Origin: M3007 sp964392655
GTDB taxonomy: Bacteria > Bacteroidota > Bacteroidia > Chitinophagales > Saprospiraceae
Direction: 5' to 3'
Assembly (NCBI GenBank): GCA_964392655.1
Contig: CAYMQY010000022.1
Location: 1-31,228 of the forward strand
DNA length: 31,228 nucleotides
Shown: positions 16,176 through 23,556 of the stretch, piece after piece
Numbering within the stretch: the stretch's first letter is position 1
How the letters are laid out: each line of letters starts with the position of its first letter
Program-made: the position numbers and the translations under genes
The notes under the pieces: generated by a model
Seen by the model: only the letters and a program-made list of their open reading frames with translations
The model's database searches: none
Told to the model about the DNA's origin: nothing

Positions 16176-16541
16176 ATGGGTTTGATCAAGGCTTATTTTC
16201 CGGCTTTCGCCTGGCTGGTTGCCATTGTATTTTTGTCTACCAAAGGCGGGGTTTCCATGCCCTCGTTCGACCTTTTTCAGACGGACAAACTGGCGCATGC
16301 CGGGGCGTACGCGCTCCTGGCGGGACTGATGCTGTGGGGCGCCGCCCGACACCGGGGAGCGGGCAGCACCCGGTGGAAACACGGGCTGGCGGTTGCTCTG
16401 TTTGCCGCTGCCTTCGGCGCCCTGATGGAATGGGTGCAGTTCCGGTTTTTTCCCGACCGTTTTTTTGAGTACGACGATATGCTGGCCAACGCGATCGGGG
16501 CACTGGCCGGGTGGGTGGGATTTCGGTTCCTGTCCCGTTGA
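16176..16541 (+). CDS. VanZ-like small membrane protein
   Basis: The 121-residue product (from the ATG at 16176) has four predicted membrane helices and the VanZ-like signature: DKLAHAGAYALLAGLML after the first loop, GALMEWVQFRFFPDR with the conserved Glu, and EYDDMLANAIGALAGWVGF with the conserved Asp-Asp and Asn. VanZ itself gives low teicoplanin resistance; most members of the family have unknown roles. An ATG at 16143 overlapping the preceding stop (ATGA) is possible, but it would translate the heptamer repeat into an unlikely polar leader (TKYELRTTTC). The gene probably forms an operon with the SH3 protein and ends at a bidirectional terminator. Confidence 0.85.
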   Translation: MGLIKAYFPAFAWLVAIVFLSTKGGVSMPSFDLFQTDKLAHAGAYALLAGLMLWGAARHRGAGSTRWKHGLAVALFAAAFGALMEWVQFRFFPDRFFEYDDMLANAIGALAGWVGFRFLSR

Positions 16542-16546
16542 CTGCA

Positions 16547-16594
16547 CATTGGCCACTTTTAAATTTTAAATTCAAAATTTAAAAGTGGCCAATG
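16547..16594. terminator. Bidirectional terminator-like hairpin
   Basis: Perfect 21-nt arms at 16547-16567 and 16574-16594 enclose a 6-nt loop. The base is GC-containing (CATTGGCCAC) and the upper half is A/T only, so each strand has a run of T near the loop. It lies between two convergent genes, 6 nt after the VanZ stop and 9 nt before the end of the minus-strand gene, which fits a shared terminator, though neither side has a downstream T-tract. Confidence 0.7.
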
Positions 16595-16602
16595 CGAAAT
16601 GT

Positions 16603-17016
16603 CTAAGCCCGCTTATACCCCAGCACCCAGCCGATTACGCCACCGACTACAGCGCCTACGACGATATTGGCTACTACATCAAGCGCCACACCGCCCGGGG
16701 TCATCATGGTGGTCGTACCGAGGAAAGTCAGGTCGAGGCTGAGTGCAAACAGACCGGAAACCCATGCGCCGGCTATCAGGCCGCCCATAAACGTGGTAAT
16801 TCCGGCCCAGCGGCTGAACAGCATGGCCATGAGCAATCCTCCCACAAGGTTGCCGAGAAAAAGAGGCAACATGTCCGGGGGATCCTTTTGCATTCCGGCC
16901 ATTCCGGGGCACATGTCGCGCATCATGTCCATGAGCAGGATGCCCCATACGAGCCAACCCATCAGGAAAAAGGCGATACCGCCCGCTAATGCTGCAAGTA
17001 AAACACGGTTGTTCAT
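16603..17016 (-). CDS. Small four-helix membrane protein, unknown function
   Basis: The 137-residue protein has four hydrophobic segments: about 4-29, 48-70, 73-97 and 108-133. The first loop is rich in methionine (LLMDMMRDMCPGMAGMQKDP), and the last helix is full of glycine and valine (NIVVGAVVGGVIGWVLGYK). The general layout, with Met-rich loop and Gly zipper-like helices, recalls small Bacteroidota integral membrane proteins of the DUF1761 kind, but I cannot assign a family. It is convergent with the VanZ gene and divergent from the AAA ATPase gene. Confidence 0.7.
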   Translation of the reverse strand: MNNRVLLAALAGGIAFFLMGWLVWGILLMDMMRDMCPGMAGMQKDPPDMLPLFLGNLVGGLLMAMLFSRWAGITTFMGGLIAGAWVSGLFALSLDLTFLGTTTMMTPGGVALDVVANIVVGAVVGGVIGWVLGYKRA

Positions 17017-17172
17017 TTTGTTCTGATTTTAGATGTGAACGAATGTGAATTGTTCGGCGAATGTAGAAACAAGCCGAATATTTCAGATAAATTTTTTTGA
17101 AAGACTTTTGTGTGTAAATTCTGACAGGAGCATGCCCGTTGCCGGCTCCTCCCGAATCTGAATGCCCCTGCG

Positions 17173-17180
17173 TACTTTTG
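17173..17180 (+). promoter_or_regulatory. -7 promoter element directly before the MoxR-type gene
   Basis: TACTTTTG is an exact TAnnTTTG element and its last base is only 7 nt before the ATG at 17188. The transcript would begin at or within a few bases of the start codon, so the mRNA may be leaderless. No TTG lies at the usual -33 spacing. Confidence 0.55.
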
Positions 17181-17187
17181 TCCCGCT

Positions 17188-18273
17188 ATGACAACTGCGT
17201 CCATCATCCGCCCGCATGCCGAAACGGCTTATGCCGAGGAACTCGAAGCCCTGGCCAAGTCCGACGACCGCCCCCGTCCGCCCGGCTGGCGCCTGTCGCC
17301 CTGGGCGGTGGTGACCTACCTCGTGGGCGGCAAGGCGGGCAAACGGGACATCGAAACCAAGTATTTCGGCAACCGCCGGCTCATGGAAATTGCCGTAGCC
17401 ACTCTGGCCACCGACCGCGCCCTGCTGCTGCTCGGTGTGCCGGGCACTGCCAAGACCTGGGTGAGCGAACACCTCGCCGCCGCCATCAGCGGCGACAGCA
17501 CCCTGCTCGTGCAGGGCACCGCCGGCATTGGTGAAGAAGCGCTGCGCTACGGCTGGAACTATGCCCGTCTCATCGCCGAAGGCCCTTCCGAAAAAGCGCT
17601 GGTGCCAAGCCCTGTGCTCACGGCCATGCGGGAGGGCAAAATCGCCCGGGTGGAGGAACTTACCCGCATTCCCGCCGACGTGCAGGACGCGCTCATCACC
17701 CTGCTTTCCGAAAAGACACTGCCCGTACCCGAACTCAACGCCGAGGTGCAGGCCCTGCGCGGATTCAACCTCATCGCCACTGCCAACGACCGCGACAAGG
17801 GCGTGAACGAACTGTCCGCCGCCCTGCGCCGTCGGTTCAATACTGTGGTGCTGCCCTTGCCTGCCACCCTCGACGAGGAACTGCATATTGTGCAAAACCG
17901 CGTGGCTGCGCTCGGCAAGGCACTCGAACTGCCGCCCGAGTCGGCGCCGCTTCAGGAAATCCGCCGCCTCGTGACCGTTTTCCGCGAACTCCGCAGCGGA
18001 AAAACCGAAGACGGGCGCGAAAAAATTAAAAGCCCCACTGCCACGCTCAGCAGCGCCGAGGCCATTTCAGTGGTGCATCAGGGGCAGTCGCTGGCCGTGC
18101 ATTTCGGCAACGGCACACTTACGGCGCACGACCTGGCGGCCGGCCTGTCGGGCGCTATTGTCAAGGACCCCGGCACCGACCGGGCGGTATGGCAGGAGTA
18201 TCTGGAAACTATCGTTAAAAAGCGGGAAGGCTGGCAGGAACTGTACCGCGCCTGCAAGGAACTCGACGCGTAA
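17188..18273 (+). CDS. MoxR-type AAA ATPase
   Basis: The 361-residue protein is an AAA+ ATPase of the MoxR/dynein-related group. Walker A is GVPGTAKTW (83-91), Walker B is around KIARVEEL (151-158), sensor 1 is TAN (198-200) and the arginines of the finger are at 214-216 (LRRRF). The N-terminal phrase IRPHAETAYAEELEALA and GWRLSPWAVVTYLVGG are characteristic of a sub-family normally found beside von Willebrand factor A (VWA) proteins and SWIM or DUF5682-type genes, where the ATPase remodels or matures a client. None of those partners is here. Instead the stop is followed after one base by the GGGPS-like gene, so the two are translationally coupled. An exact -7 promoter element sits just upstream. 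Confidence 0.9.
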   Translation: MTTASIIRPHAETAYAEELEALAKSDDRPRPPGWRLSPWAVVTYLVGGKAGKRDIETKYFGNRRLMEIAVATLATDRALLLLGVPGTAKTWVSEHLAAAISGDSTLLVQGTAGIGEEALRYGWNYARLIAEGPSEKALVPSPVLTAMREGKIARVEELTRIPADVQDALITLLSEKTLPVPELNAEVQALRGFNLIATANDRDKGVNELSAALRRRFNTVVLPLPATLDEELHIVQNRVAALGKALELPPESAPLQEIRRLVTVFRELRSGKTEDGREKIKSPTATLSSAEAISVVHQGQSLAVHFGNGTLTAHDLAAGLSGAIVKDPGTDRAVWQEYLETIVKKREGWQELYRACKELDA

Positions 18274-18274
18274 A

Positions 18275-19021
18275 ATGGCAGACCGGCACTTGTACGAGGG
18301 GCTTTTGGGAGCCAAACAACGGGGCGAAAAGCGCCTCGCCGTGCTCATTGACCCGGATAAAACGCGCATCCGGCATCTGGACCAGATCGTGGATGCGGCG
18401 TCGGAGTGTGGAGTGCATTTTTTTTTTATCGGCGGCAGTCTCGTGGTAAACGACATGCTCGATACCGTGCTTGCCGGCATACGCGATCGCTGTGCCATTC
18501 CGCTGGTGCTGTTTCCCGGCAGTTCCTTTCAACTCAGTTACCGGGCCGATGCAATTCTGTTTCTTTCGCTCATCAGCGGTCGCAATGCAGAATTGCTCAT
18601 CGGGCAGCACGTGGTGGCTGCGCCGTTTCTGAAAATGTCGCCCCTGGAAATCATTTCCACGGGCTACATGCTGATAGACGGCGGGGTGCAAACTTCGGTG
18701 CAGTACATGTCCAATACCTGGCCGATACCGGCCAACAAAGTGGACATTGCGGTTTGCACGGCAATGGCCGGCGAAATGCTGGGCCTGAAAATGATCTACC
18801 TCGAAGCCGGGTCGGGGGCACAAAACACGGTTCCGGAAGCGATGGTGGAGGCGGTAGCCGGCGTGCTGAACGTGCCGCTTATCGTGGGCGGCGGCATACG
18901 GACGCCGGAAAAAGCCGCAACCCTGTTGCGTGCCGGCGCCGACCTTTTGGTGGTGGGCAGCGCCGTGGAGGAAGACCCGGGCCGTATCCGGGAACTGGCG
19001 GCGGCTGTCCGGGAATTTTGA
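18275..19021 (+). CDS. Geranylgeranylglyceryl phosphate synthase-like (PcrB family) protein
   Basis: This TIM-barrel prenyltransferase joins a polyprenyl diphosphate to sn-glycerol-1-phosphate, the first committed step of archaeal-type ether lipids. The 248-residue protein shows the family motifs in order: VLIDPDKT (23-30), FFIGGS (50-55), LFPGSS (79-84), SLISGRN (98-104), YLEAGSGA (175-182), VGGGIR (204-209) and VVGSAVEED (226-234). Close group II homologues are known from Bacteroidota such as Chitinophaga pinensis; the natural prenyl length and product in these bacteria are not well established. The ATG at 18275 lies one base after the preceding stop; an in-frame ATG at 18158 would lie inside the AAA ATPase gene and is rejected. 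Confidence 0.93.
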   Translation: MADRHLYEGLLGAKQRGEKRLAVLIDPDKTRIRHLDQIVDAASECGVHFFFIGGSLVVNDMLDTVLAGIRDRCAIPLVLFPGSSFQLSYRADAILFLSLISGRNAELLIGQHVVAAPFLKMSPLEIISTGYMLIDGGVQTSVQYMSNTWPIPANKVDIAVCTAMAGEMLGLKMIYLEAGSGAQNTVPEAMVEAVAGVLNVPLIVGGGIRTPEKAATLLRAGADLLVVGSAVEEDPGRIRELAAAVREF

Positions 19022-19043
19022 AAAAAAACGCAAGGGCTTAGCC

Positions 19044-19214
19044 TCGTCCGACGAATTTGTTGTCGGACGGGTGTGCNNNNNNNNNNAACTCAAGAATAAT
19101 CCGATCTGCCGGTATTGGCGATTTGTTTCCGGATGCCGGGCAGCCATTTTGCCAAAAGTTGCATTTAGTATCGTCAGACCACTGAAGTTAGTATCGTCAG
19201 ACGAACAAGTTCGT
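19044..19214. repeat. Cluster of short direct and inverted repeats around a 10-N gap
   Basis: CGTCCGAC (19045-19052) and GTCGGACG (19062-19069) form an inverted repeat. TTAGTATCGTCAGAC occurs at 19165-19179 and again at 19188-19202, with a 23-bp period. ACGAAC-AA-GTTCGT (19201-19214) is another inverted repeat. The pattern TCGTC(A/C)GACGAA...GTT is shared by the first and last elements. The cluster lies between the GGGPS-like gene and the next cargo gene. It looks like degenerate copies of an interspersed repeat. Confidence 0.75.
19077..19086. other. 10-N assembly gap
   Basis: Ten N within the repeat cluster, of a different style from the two 100-N gaps, suggesting an estimated short overlap or gap where repeats hindered assembly. 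Confidence 0.99.
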
Positions 19215-19285
19215 GCAGACGAAATGCAGCCAAAATAATGTACACTTGCGGGCCGTTCACGCAAACCGTCAAATACTCCGAGCAC

Positions 19286-22033
19286 ATGAACAAACTGTTA
19301 CGCGTCGCGCTTTTCTTCTTCTCTCTCGCGCCAGCCCTGCTGCATGCGACCCACAACCGCGCGGGTGAAATCCATATCGAACAAATCGGCCCGCTCACGA
19401 TCAAGGCTACCATCATTACCTGGACGGACGAGCGCAGCACCGCCGCCGACCGGGATACCCTGACAATTTGCTGGGGCGACGGGTTTTGCCAGCCGGCCGG
19501 TCGGGTCAACGGCAACGGGAAAGGCGTGGTGCTCAACGACTCGCTGAAGTACAACCGCTACGAGGCCATTCACACCTACGCGGCGCCCGCCCGCTACCGA
19601 ATTTCAATGACCGACCCCAACCGGATAGCCAAGATCATCAATGTGAATCCGCCGCAATCGGAGAATATCCCGTTTTATGTGGAAACGATTTACACCTTTC
19701 TCGACCCGCAGTTTGGAGGCACCAATACCACGCCCTTCCTGCTGCAGGAACCGATTGACAATGCCTGCGTAGGCCGGCCGTTCAAACACAATCCGAATGC
19801 CTATGACCCCGACCTCGACAGTTTGTCGTACCGCCTGATCGAACCCCGGCAGGGCGTCGGATCGGTGGTGCCCAACTACAGTTACCCCAACGAGGTGGGG
19901 CCGGGACCGAATAACCTGCTGCAAATGGATGAGCGAACCGGCGACATCCTGTGGCTTTCCCCGCAGATTGTCGGCAAGTACAACCTGGCGTTTATCGTGA
20001 TCTCCTGGCGCAACGGCGTGCCCATTGACACCACGATCCGGGACATGCAAATTCAGGTCGCTAATTGCCAGAACCGCCCTCCTGTTGTGACCGCCAAAGA
20101 TGAGCACTGCGTGGTGGCGGGTCAGGTACTGGAGTTTTCGGTGTCGGCTACCGACCCTGATCCCGGCGATTTTGTGCGGCTGACGGCAGCCGGCGGCCCC
20201 ATCAGCAACCCGTTCAGTCCGGCTACATTCACGGCGCCCGGGAATTTTCAGGTGCCTCCGGTGTCGGGCACATTCCGATGGCAAACCGCTTGCGAGCACA
20301 TTTCGCGGTATCCGTACACAGTAATTTTCAAAGCGGTGGATTCCCTGAATAAAAACACGCCCCAACTGGCTGATTTGAAAACGGTGGCCATAAAAGTAGT
20401 CGGCCCGCCGCCCGAGGATGTGCAGGCCGACGCAGGTTTCGGCGAGGTGGAGGTCACCTGGGAGAAGCCGTATTTCTGCGAGAATGCGGCGCAAAACTAT
20501 TTCTATGGCTTTTCGGTATGGCGGCGCGAAGGCACCAATCCGTTTCCGCCCGACAGTTGTGCGCCGGGTTTGCAGGGCAAAGGCTACACCGAACTGGTGT
20601 TTGTGACCCGGGAAGAAAAAGACGGCAGGTATTATTTCAAAGACACCAATGTGGAGCGGGGGCGCACCTATTGCTACCGCATACTGGCCAAGTTTGCGCG
20701 TATTTCATCGGGCGGGTATCCGTACAACATTGTGGAGAGCCTGCCGTCGGAGGAAGTGTGCGCGCAACTGCCGAGAGACCTCCCGCTCGTCACCCATGTG
20801 TCGGTGCTGCAAACCGACCCGGCAACCGGCCAAATGCAGGTCTGCTGGTCGAAACCCGTGGCCAAAGACCTCGATACCCTGCTCAACCCCGGACCGTACC
20901 GCTACCAACTTTTGCGCGCGCCGGGGCTGAGCGGCGGCACCTTGCAGCCGGTGCCGGGGGGGACGTTCACGGCCAATAGTTTTTGGGAAGCCAACGACAC
21001 CTGTTTCACCGACCAGGCGCTGAACACAAGCGGGCAGCCGTACCATTACGCGGTGGCTTTTTACGCCCGTGGCGATTTTGCTACGCCGCTCGGCACGACC
21101 AACGAGGCTTCGTCGGTGTTTCTCAATATTTTGTCAACCGACGAAACCAACGTCCTCAGTTGGCAGGAAGATGTCGCCTGGTCCAACTACGAATACACGG
21201 TGTTCCGGCGAAACGACAACACGGGTTTGTTCGACTCCATTGGAATCTCGAACACGCCCTCGTACCAGGATCGCGGACTGACAAACGGCAAGGAGTACTG
21301 CTACTACGTGCGCAGCGAGGGCACGTACAGCATCGGCGGTGTGGTGGACCCGATTTTCAATAATTCGCAAATCACCTGCGGAGTACCGATTGACACGATC
21401 CCGCCCTGTGTACCGGTGCTTGCGGTGGATAATATCTGCAATGACGGCGGGGGCGCCGCGCCCGACCCGCCCTACGAGAACACCCTGGTGTGGAATAATC
21501 CCAACACGAGCTGCTCGGGTACCGACGATGCGGTGCAGTACCGCATCTGGTTTGCGCCGTTCGAGGGCGACCCGCTCGGATTGCTTGCGGTCGTGGAAGG
21601 GGCTGCAACTACAACCTTCGTGCATGAGGTGGGGGAGGGACTTGCAGGCTGTTATTCCATTTCGGCGGTAGATTCCGTGGGCAACGAAAGCGCTCAAAGT
21701 CCGGTACTGTGTGTGGACAATTGTCCCCGCTACGAACTCCCGAACGCCTTCACGCCCAACGGCGACGGCCATAACGACCTGTACACGCCCTTTCCGAACT
21801 GGCGGTTTATTGCGCGCGTGGACATGCAGATTTTCAACCGCTGGGGCAATCTCGTGTTCAGCACCGCCGACCCGGCAATCAACTGGACGGGCCGGAACGA
21901 ATCCGGGAACGACGTAGCCGAAGGCACCTATTTTTATGTGTGCAAGGTGTACGAAAACCGGGTGGACGGCGTGGCCTTGCGCTCCGATATTCTGAGCGGG
22001 TACATTGAACTCGTGCGTGGAGGCAGCAAGTGA
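19286..22033 (+). CDS. T9SS cargo with gliding-motility-associated C-terminal domain
   Basis: The 915-residue protein begins with a signal peptide (MNKLLRVALFFFSLAPALLH) and a mature N-terminus ATHNRAGEI that I associate with large Bacteroidota surface proteins. The middle has PKD/Ig-like segments (SATDPDPGDFVRLTAAGG near 290-310; fibronectin III-like VEVTWEKPYFCE, with YCYRILAKF and YCYYVRSEG strands). The last 95 residues are the CHU_C/gliding-motility C-terminal domain: ELPNAFTPNGDGHNDLY, then MQIFNRWGNLVF and GTYFYVCKVYEN. This is a type B T9SS sorting signal, so the protein is moved across the outer membrane. The start at 19286 is preferred over an in-frame ATG 48 nt upstream because the signal peptide begins there. 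A 7-of-8 promoter match, TACACTTG, is at 19241-19248. Confidence 0.92.
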   Translation: MNKLLRVALFFFSLAPALLHATHNRAGEIHIEQIGPLTIKATIITWTDERSTAADRDTLTICWGDGFCQPAGRVNGNGKGVVLNDSLKYNRYEAIHTYAAPARYRISMTDPNRIAKIINVNPPQSENIPFYVETIYTFLDPQFGGTNTTPFLLQEPIDNACVGRPFKHNPNAYDPDLDSLSYRLIEPRQGVGSVVPNYSYPNEVGPGPNNLLQMDERTGDILWLSPQIVGKYNLAFIVISWRNGVPIDTTIRDMQIQVANCQNRPPVVTAKDEHCVVAGQVLEFSVSATDPDPGDFVRLTAAGGPISNPFSPATFTAPGNFQVPPVSGTFRWQTACEHISRYPYTVIFKAVDSLNKNTPQLADLKTVAIKVVGPPPEDVQADAGFGEVEVTWEKPYFCENAAQNYFYGFSVWRREGTNPFPPDSCAPGLQGKGYTELVFVTREEKDGRYYFKDTNVERGRTYCYRILAKFARISSGGYPYNIVESLPSEEVCAQLPRDLPLVTHVSVLQTDPATGQMQVCWSKPVAKDLDTLLNPGPYRYQLLRAPGLSGGTLQPVPGGTFTANSFWEANDTCFTDQALNTSGQPYHYAVAFYARGDFATPLGTTNEASSVFLNILSTDETNVLSWQEDVAWSNYEYTVFRRNDNTGLFDSIGISNTPSYQDRGLTNGKEYCYYVRSEGTYSIGGVVDPIFNNSQITCGVPIDTIPPCVPVLAVDNICNDGGGAAPDPPYENTLVWNNPNTSCSGTDDAVQYRIWFAPFEGDPLGLLAVVEGAATTTFVHEVGEGLAGCYSISAVDSVGNESAQSPVLCVDNCPRYELPNAFTPNGDGHNDLYTPFPNWRFIARVDMQIFNRWGNLVFSTADPAINWTGRNESGNDVAEGTYFYVCKVYENRVDGVALRSDILSGYIELVRGGSK

Positions 22034-22087
22034 GTTATTTTCATGGAAACTTAAATATTGGCAAACGACGGACACGGGTTTTGTCAG

Positions 22088-22095
22088 TAGTTTTG
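22088..22095 (+). promoter_or_regulatory. -7 promoter element of the 22127 gene
   Basis: TAGTTTTG matches TAnnTTTG exactly and lies 31 nt before the ATG, giving a leader of about 25 nt. The nearest TTG upstream (22058-22060) is at 27 nt spacing, longer than usual. Confidence 0.55.
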
Positions 22096-22126
22096 TCGGT
22101 TCAAAAACCCGACCCGTTGTCCCTGT

Positions 22127-23227
22127 ATGAAAAAAACGCTCGCCTTTGCCTTGTTTCTATGCCTGGCCGTTGCCGCCGAGGCACAGATTTTTTATTATGT
22201 GAGTTTTCCAGACACGATTAACCTTCCTGCTGGTTGGTCGGTGAACGATAGCCGGATTGCTTTATCAAATCAAGCTATGAGTGGGGGATATTCTCCGCCG
22301 CCGGCTTCAAGTGGTGCTAACATACGTTTTAATGATTGTGCGCCTGCAAGTCAACAACTGCGTTTGATTGTTAACGCAAGCATCAGTACAGTTAACAAAA
22401 CGGGTATTCGCGTCGGATTTGGCAGACGAGCGTCTAATGCGTGGGCTAACACAGTGTCATTAGAATGGAGCTCAAATGGAGCCAGTTGGAACTTGGTTCC
22501 CGGTGCCGGTGATATTACAGCGGGCGCTTCACAGACTTGGGACAACATTTTTTTTGACCTGCCATCTGGTGCAGAAGGCGTTAATAATCTGCGATTTAGG
22601 TTTACATGTGTGACGTCATTAAGTGCGGCTTGTTCGTTCCCTCCCAACTTCCGCATTGACGACTTTGCCGTGGGCGAGAACTTTTCCCTGCCGGTGGAAC
22701 TCACGTCGTTCGAGGCACAGTCGGTACCGCCACATGTCCGATTGGACTGGATGACTGCTTCCGAAACGGACAACGACTTTTTTGCCGTGGAGCGCAGTGC
22801 CGACGGGCGTGCCTTTGAGGAAATCGGTCGGGTGCGCGGCGGCGGCACTACCCGGACGGAGCAGGTTTACACCTTTCTGGATGCGCGGCCCGTTTCGGGA
22901 GATAACTACTACCGTCTGCGGCAAGTGGATATGGGTGGCGCTTTTTCGTACAGCCCGGTGCGTGTGGTGGAAAATCAGGGAGCCGATCGTGTCCGGATTT
23001 TCCCTTCCCCAGTGCAGGATGTGTTGCGGGTGAAATTTTCCGAGCCGACCGGCGATGCAGCAACCTGGGAGATATTCGATCTGGCCGGACGGCTGCTGGC
23101 ACGAGGGAAAATTGATGCCGATACCCGGGATGCCGACATACCGGCGCACGATTTTTTGCCCGGTACTTATCTGTGGCGTTTGGTGGAAAACCGGCAGACC
23201 TGGACAAAAATGTTCCGGAAGTATTAG
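22127..23227 (+). CDS. Small T9SS type A cargo protein
   Basis: The 366-residue protein has a signal peptide (MKKTLAFALFLCLAVAAEAQ), an unrecognised beta-rich domain (about 22-175, with SSNGASWNLVPGAGDITAG and FRIDDFAVGE, suggesting a jelly-roll carbohydrate-binding or MAM-like fold), a common Bacteroidota fibronectin-like module (about 186-285, PVELTSFEAQSV to DNYYRLRQVDMGG) and a type A sorting domain (about 288-366, VRIFPSPVQDVLRVKF, IFDLAGRLLARG, LPGTYLWRLVE). T9SS type A cargo is cleaved and attached to the surface or released. The N-terminal domain is about 46% GC against about 62% for the rest, so it looks newly acquired or evolving under different pressure. Confidence 0.92.
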   Translation: MKKTLAFALFLCLAVAAEAQIFYYVSFPDTINLPAGWSVNDSRIALSNQAMSGGYSPPPASSGANIRFNDCAPASQQLRLIVNASISTVNKTGIRVGFGRRASNAWANTVSLEWSSNGASWNLVPGAGDITAGASQTWDNIFFDLPSGAEGVNNLRFRFTCVTSLSAACSFPPNFRIDDFAVGENFSLPVELTSFEAQSVPPHVRLDWMTASETDNDFFAVERSADGRAFEEIGRVRGGGTTRTEQVYTFLDARPVSGDNYYRLRQVDMGGAFSYSPVRVVENQGADRVRIFPSPVQDVLRVKFSEPTGDAATWEIFDLAGRLLARGKIDADTRDADIPAHDFLPGTYLWRLVENRQTWTKMFRKY

Positions 23228-23404
23228 CGGATGCGCATAGCAAGGATGAGTGTTGAAATTTTAATTCCTTGTTTTTGAGGAGCATGCGAAACCCGGAAAT
23301 TTTTTTTCAATTTTTTGCTTGCATAAAAAAATCAGAGCGCGTTACATTTGTGCCGTTGGACAGGGGGAGGAAAGAAAACAGTGAAAAAAAAATTGACGGA
23401 TAGC

Positions 23405-23435
23405 TTGCTCAATAGTTTTTTTCACTTCACCTTTG
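23405..23435 (+). promoter_or_regulatory. Candidate promoter of a short RNA
   Basis: TTG at 23405-23407 is followed after 20 nt by CACCTTTG at 23428-23435, a 7-of-8 match to TAnnTTTG at canonical spacing. Expected start site is about 23440-23442. No protein-coding gene follows on this strand. Confidence 0.5.
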
Positions 23436-23441
23436 CCACAT

Positions 23442-23547
23442 AGAAATGCAAGATCAGCGGAAAATGATCCGCTTTTAAGAATAGTTTTCATTTGGTTTTT
23501 TGGGGTTTATTAGCCGCTGGACACGTAAGTGTTCTGGCGGCTTTTTT
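23442..23547 (+). ncRNA. Candidate small noncoding RNA of about 105 nt
   Basis: The segment runs from the expected start site of the preceding promoter to a strong terminator. It contains two hairpins: AGCGGA/TCCGCT at 23456-23473 with a six-base loop, and the terminator stem at 23512-23542. An A/T-rich single-stranded stretch (about 23475-23510) separates them. I do not recognise a known RNA family (it does not look like tmRNA, RNase P, SRP or 6S RNA). Its existence is inferred from the signals alone. Confidence 0.4.
23512..23547 (+). terminator. Strong intrinsic terminator with no upstream gene nearby
   Basis: AGCCGC (23512-23517) pairs with GCGGCT (23537-23542), and ACAC (23521-23524) pairs with GTGT (23529-23532) around a GTAA loop; wobble pairs bridge the gap. 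Six T follow at 23542-23547. It acts on the plus strand only; on the minus strand no T-run follows. The nearest plus-strand stop codon is 284 nt upstream. Confidence 0.8.
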
Positions 23548-23556
23548 GTTTGGTGC

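Larger units (their letters stand above)
23228..23556. other. Noncoding stretch with orphan promoter and terminator
   Basis: No convincing gene lies in these 329 bases on either strand. It is A/T-rich, holds two candidate promoter elements (TACATTTG 23343-23350 with a TTG 21 nt upstream; CACCTTTG 23428-23435) and two hairpins, the second a strong terminator. It separates convergent genes, so the plus-strand signals point at a separate short transcript. Confidence 0.7.

Noticed and set aside
22073..22120. Imperfect hairpin (CGGGTTTTG / CAAAAACCCG) between the two cargo genes at 22034-22126
   Set aside because: It overlaps the -7 promoter element of the 22127 gene, has bulges and is followed by no T-tract, so calling it a terminator is not justified.
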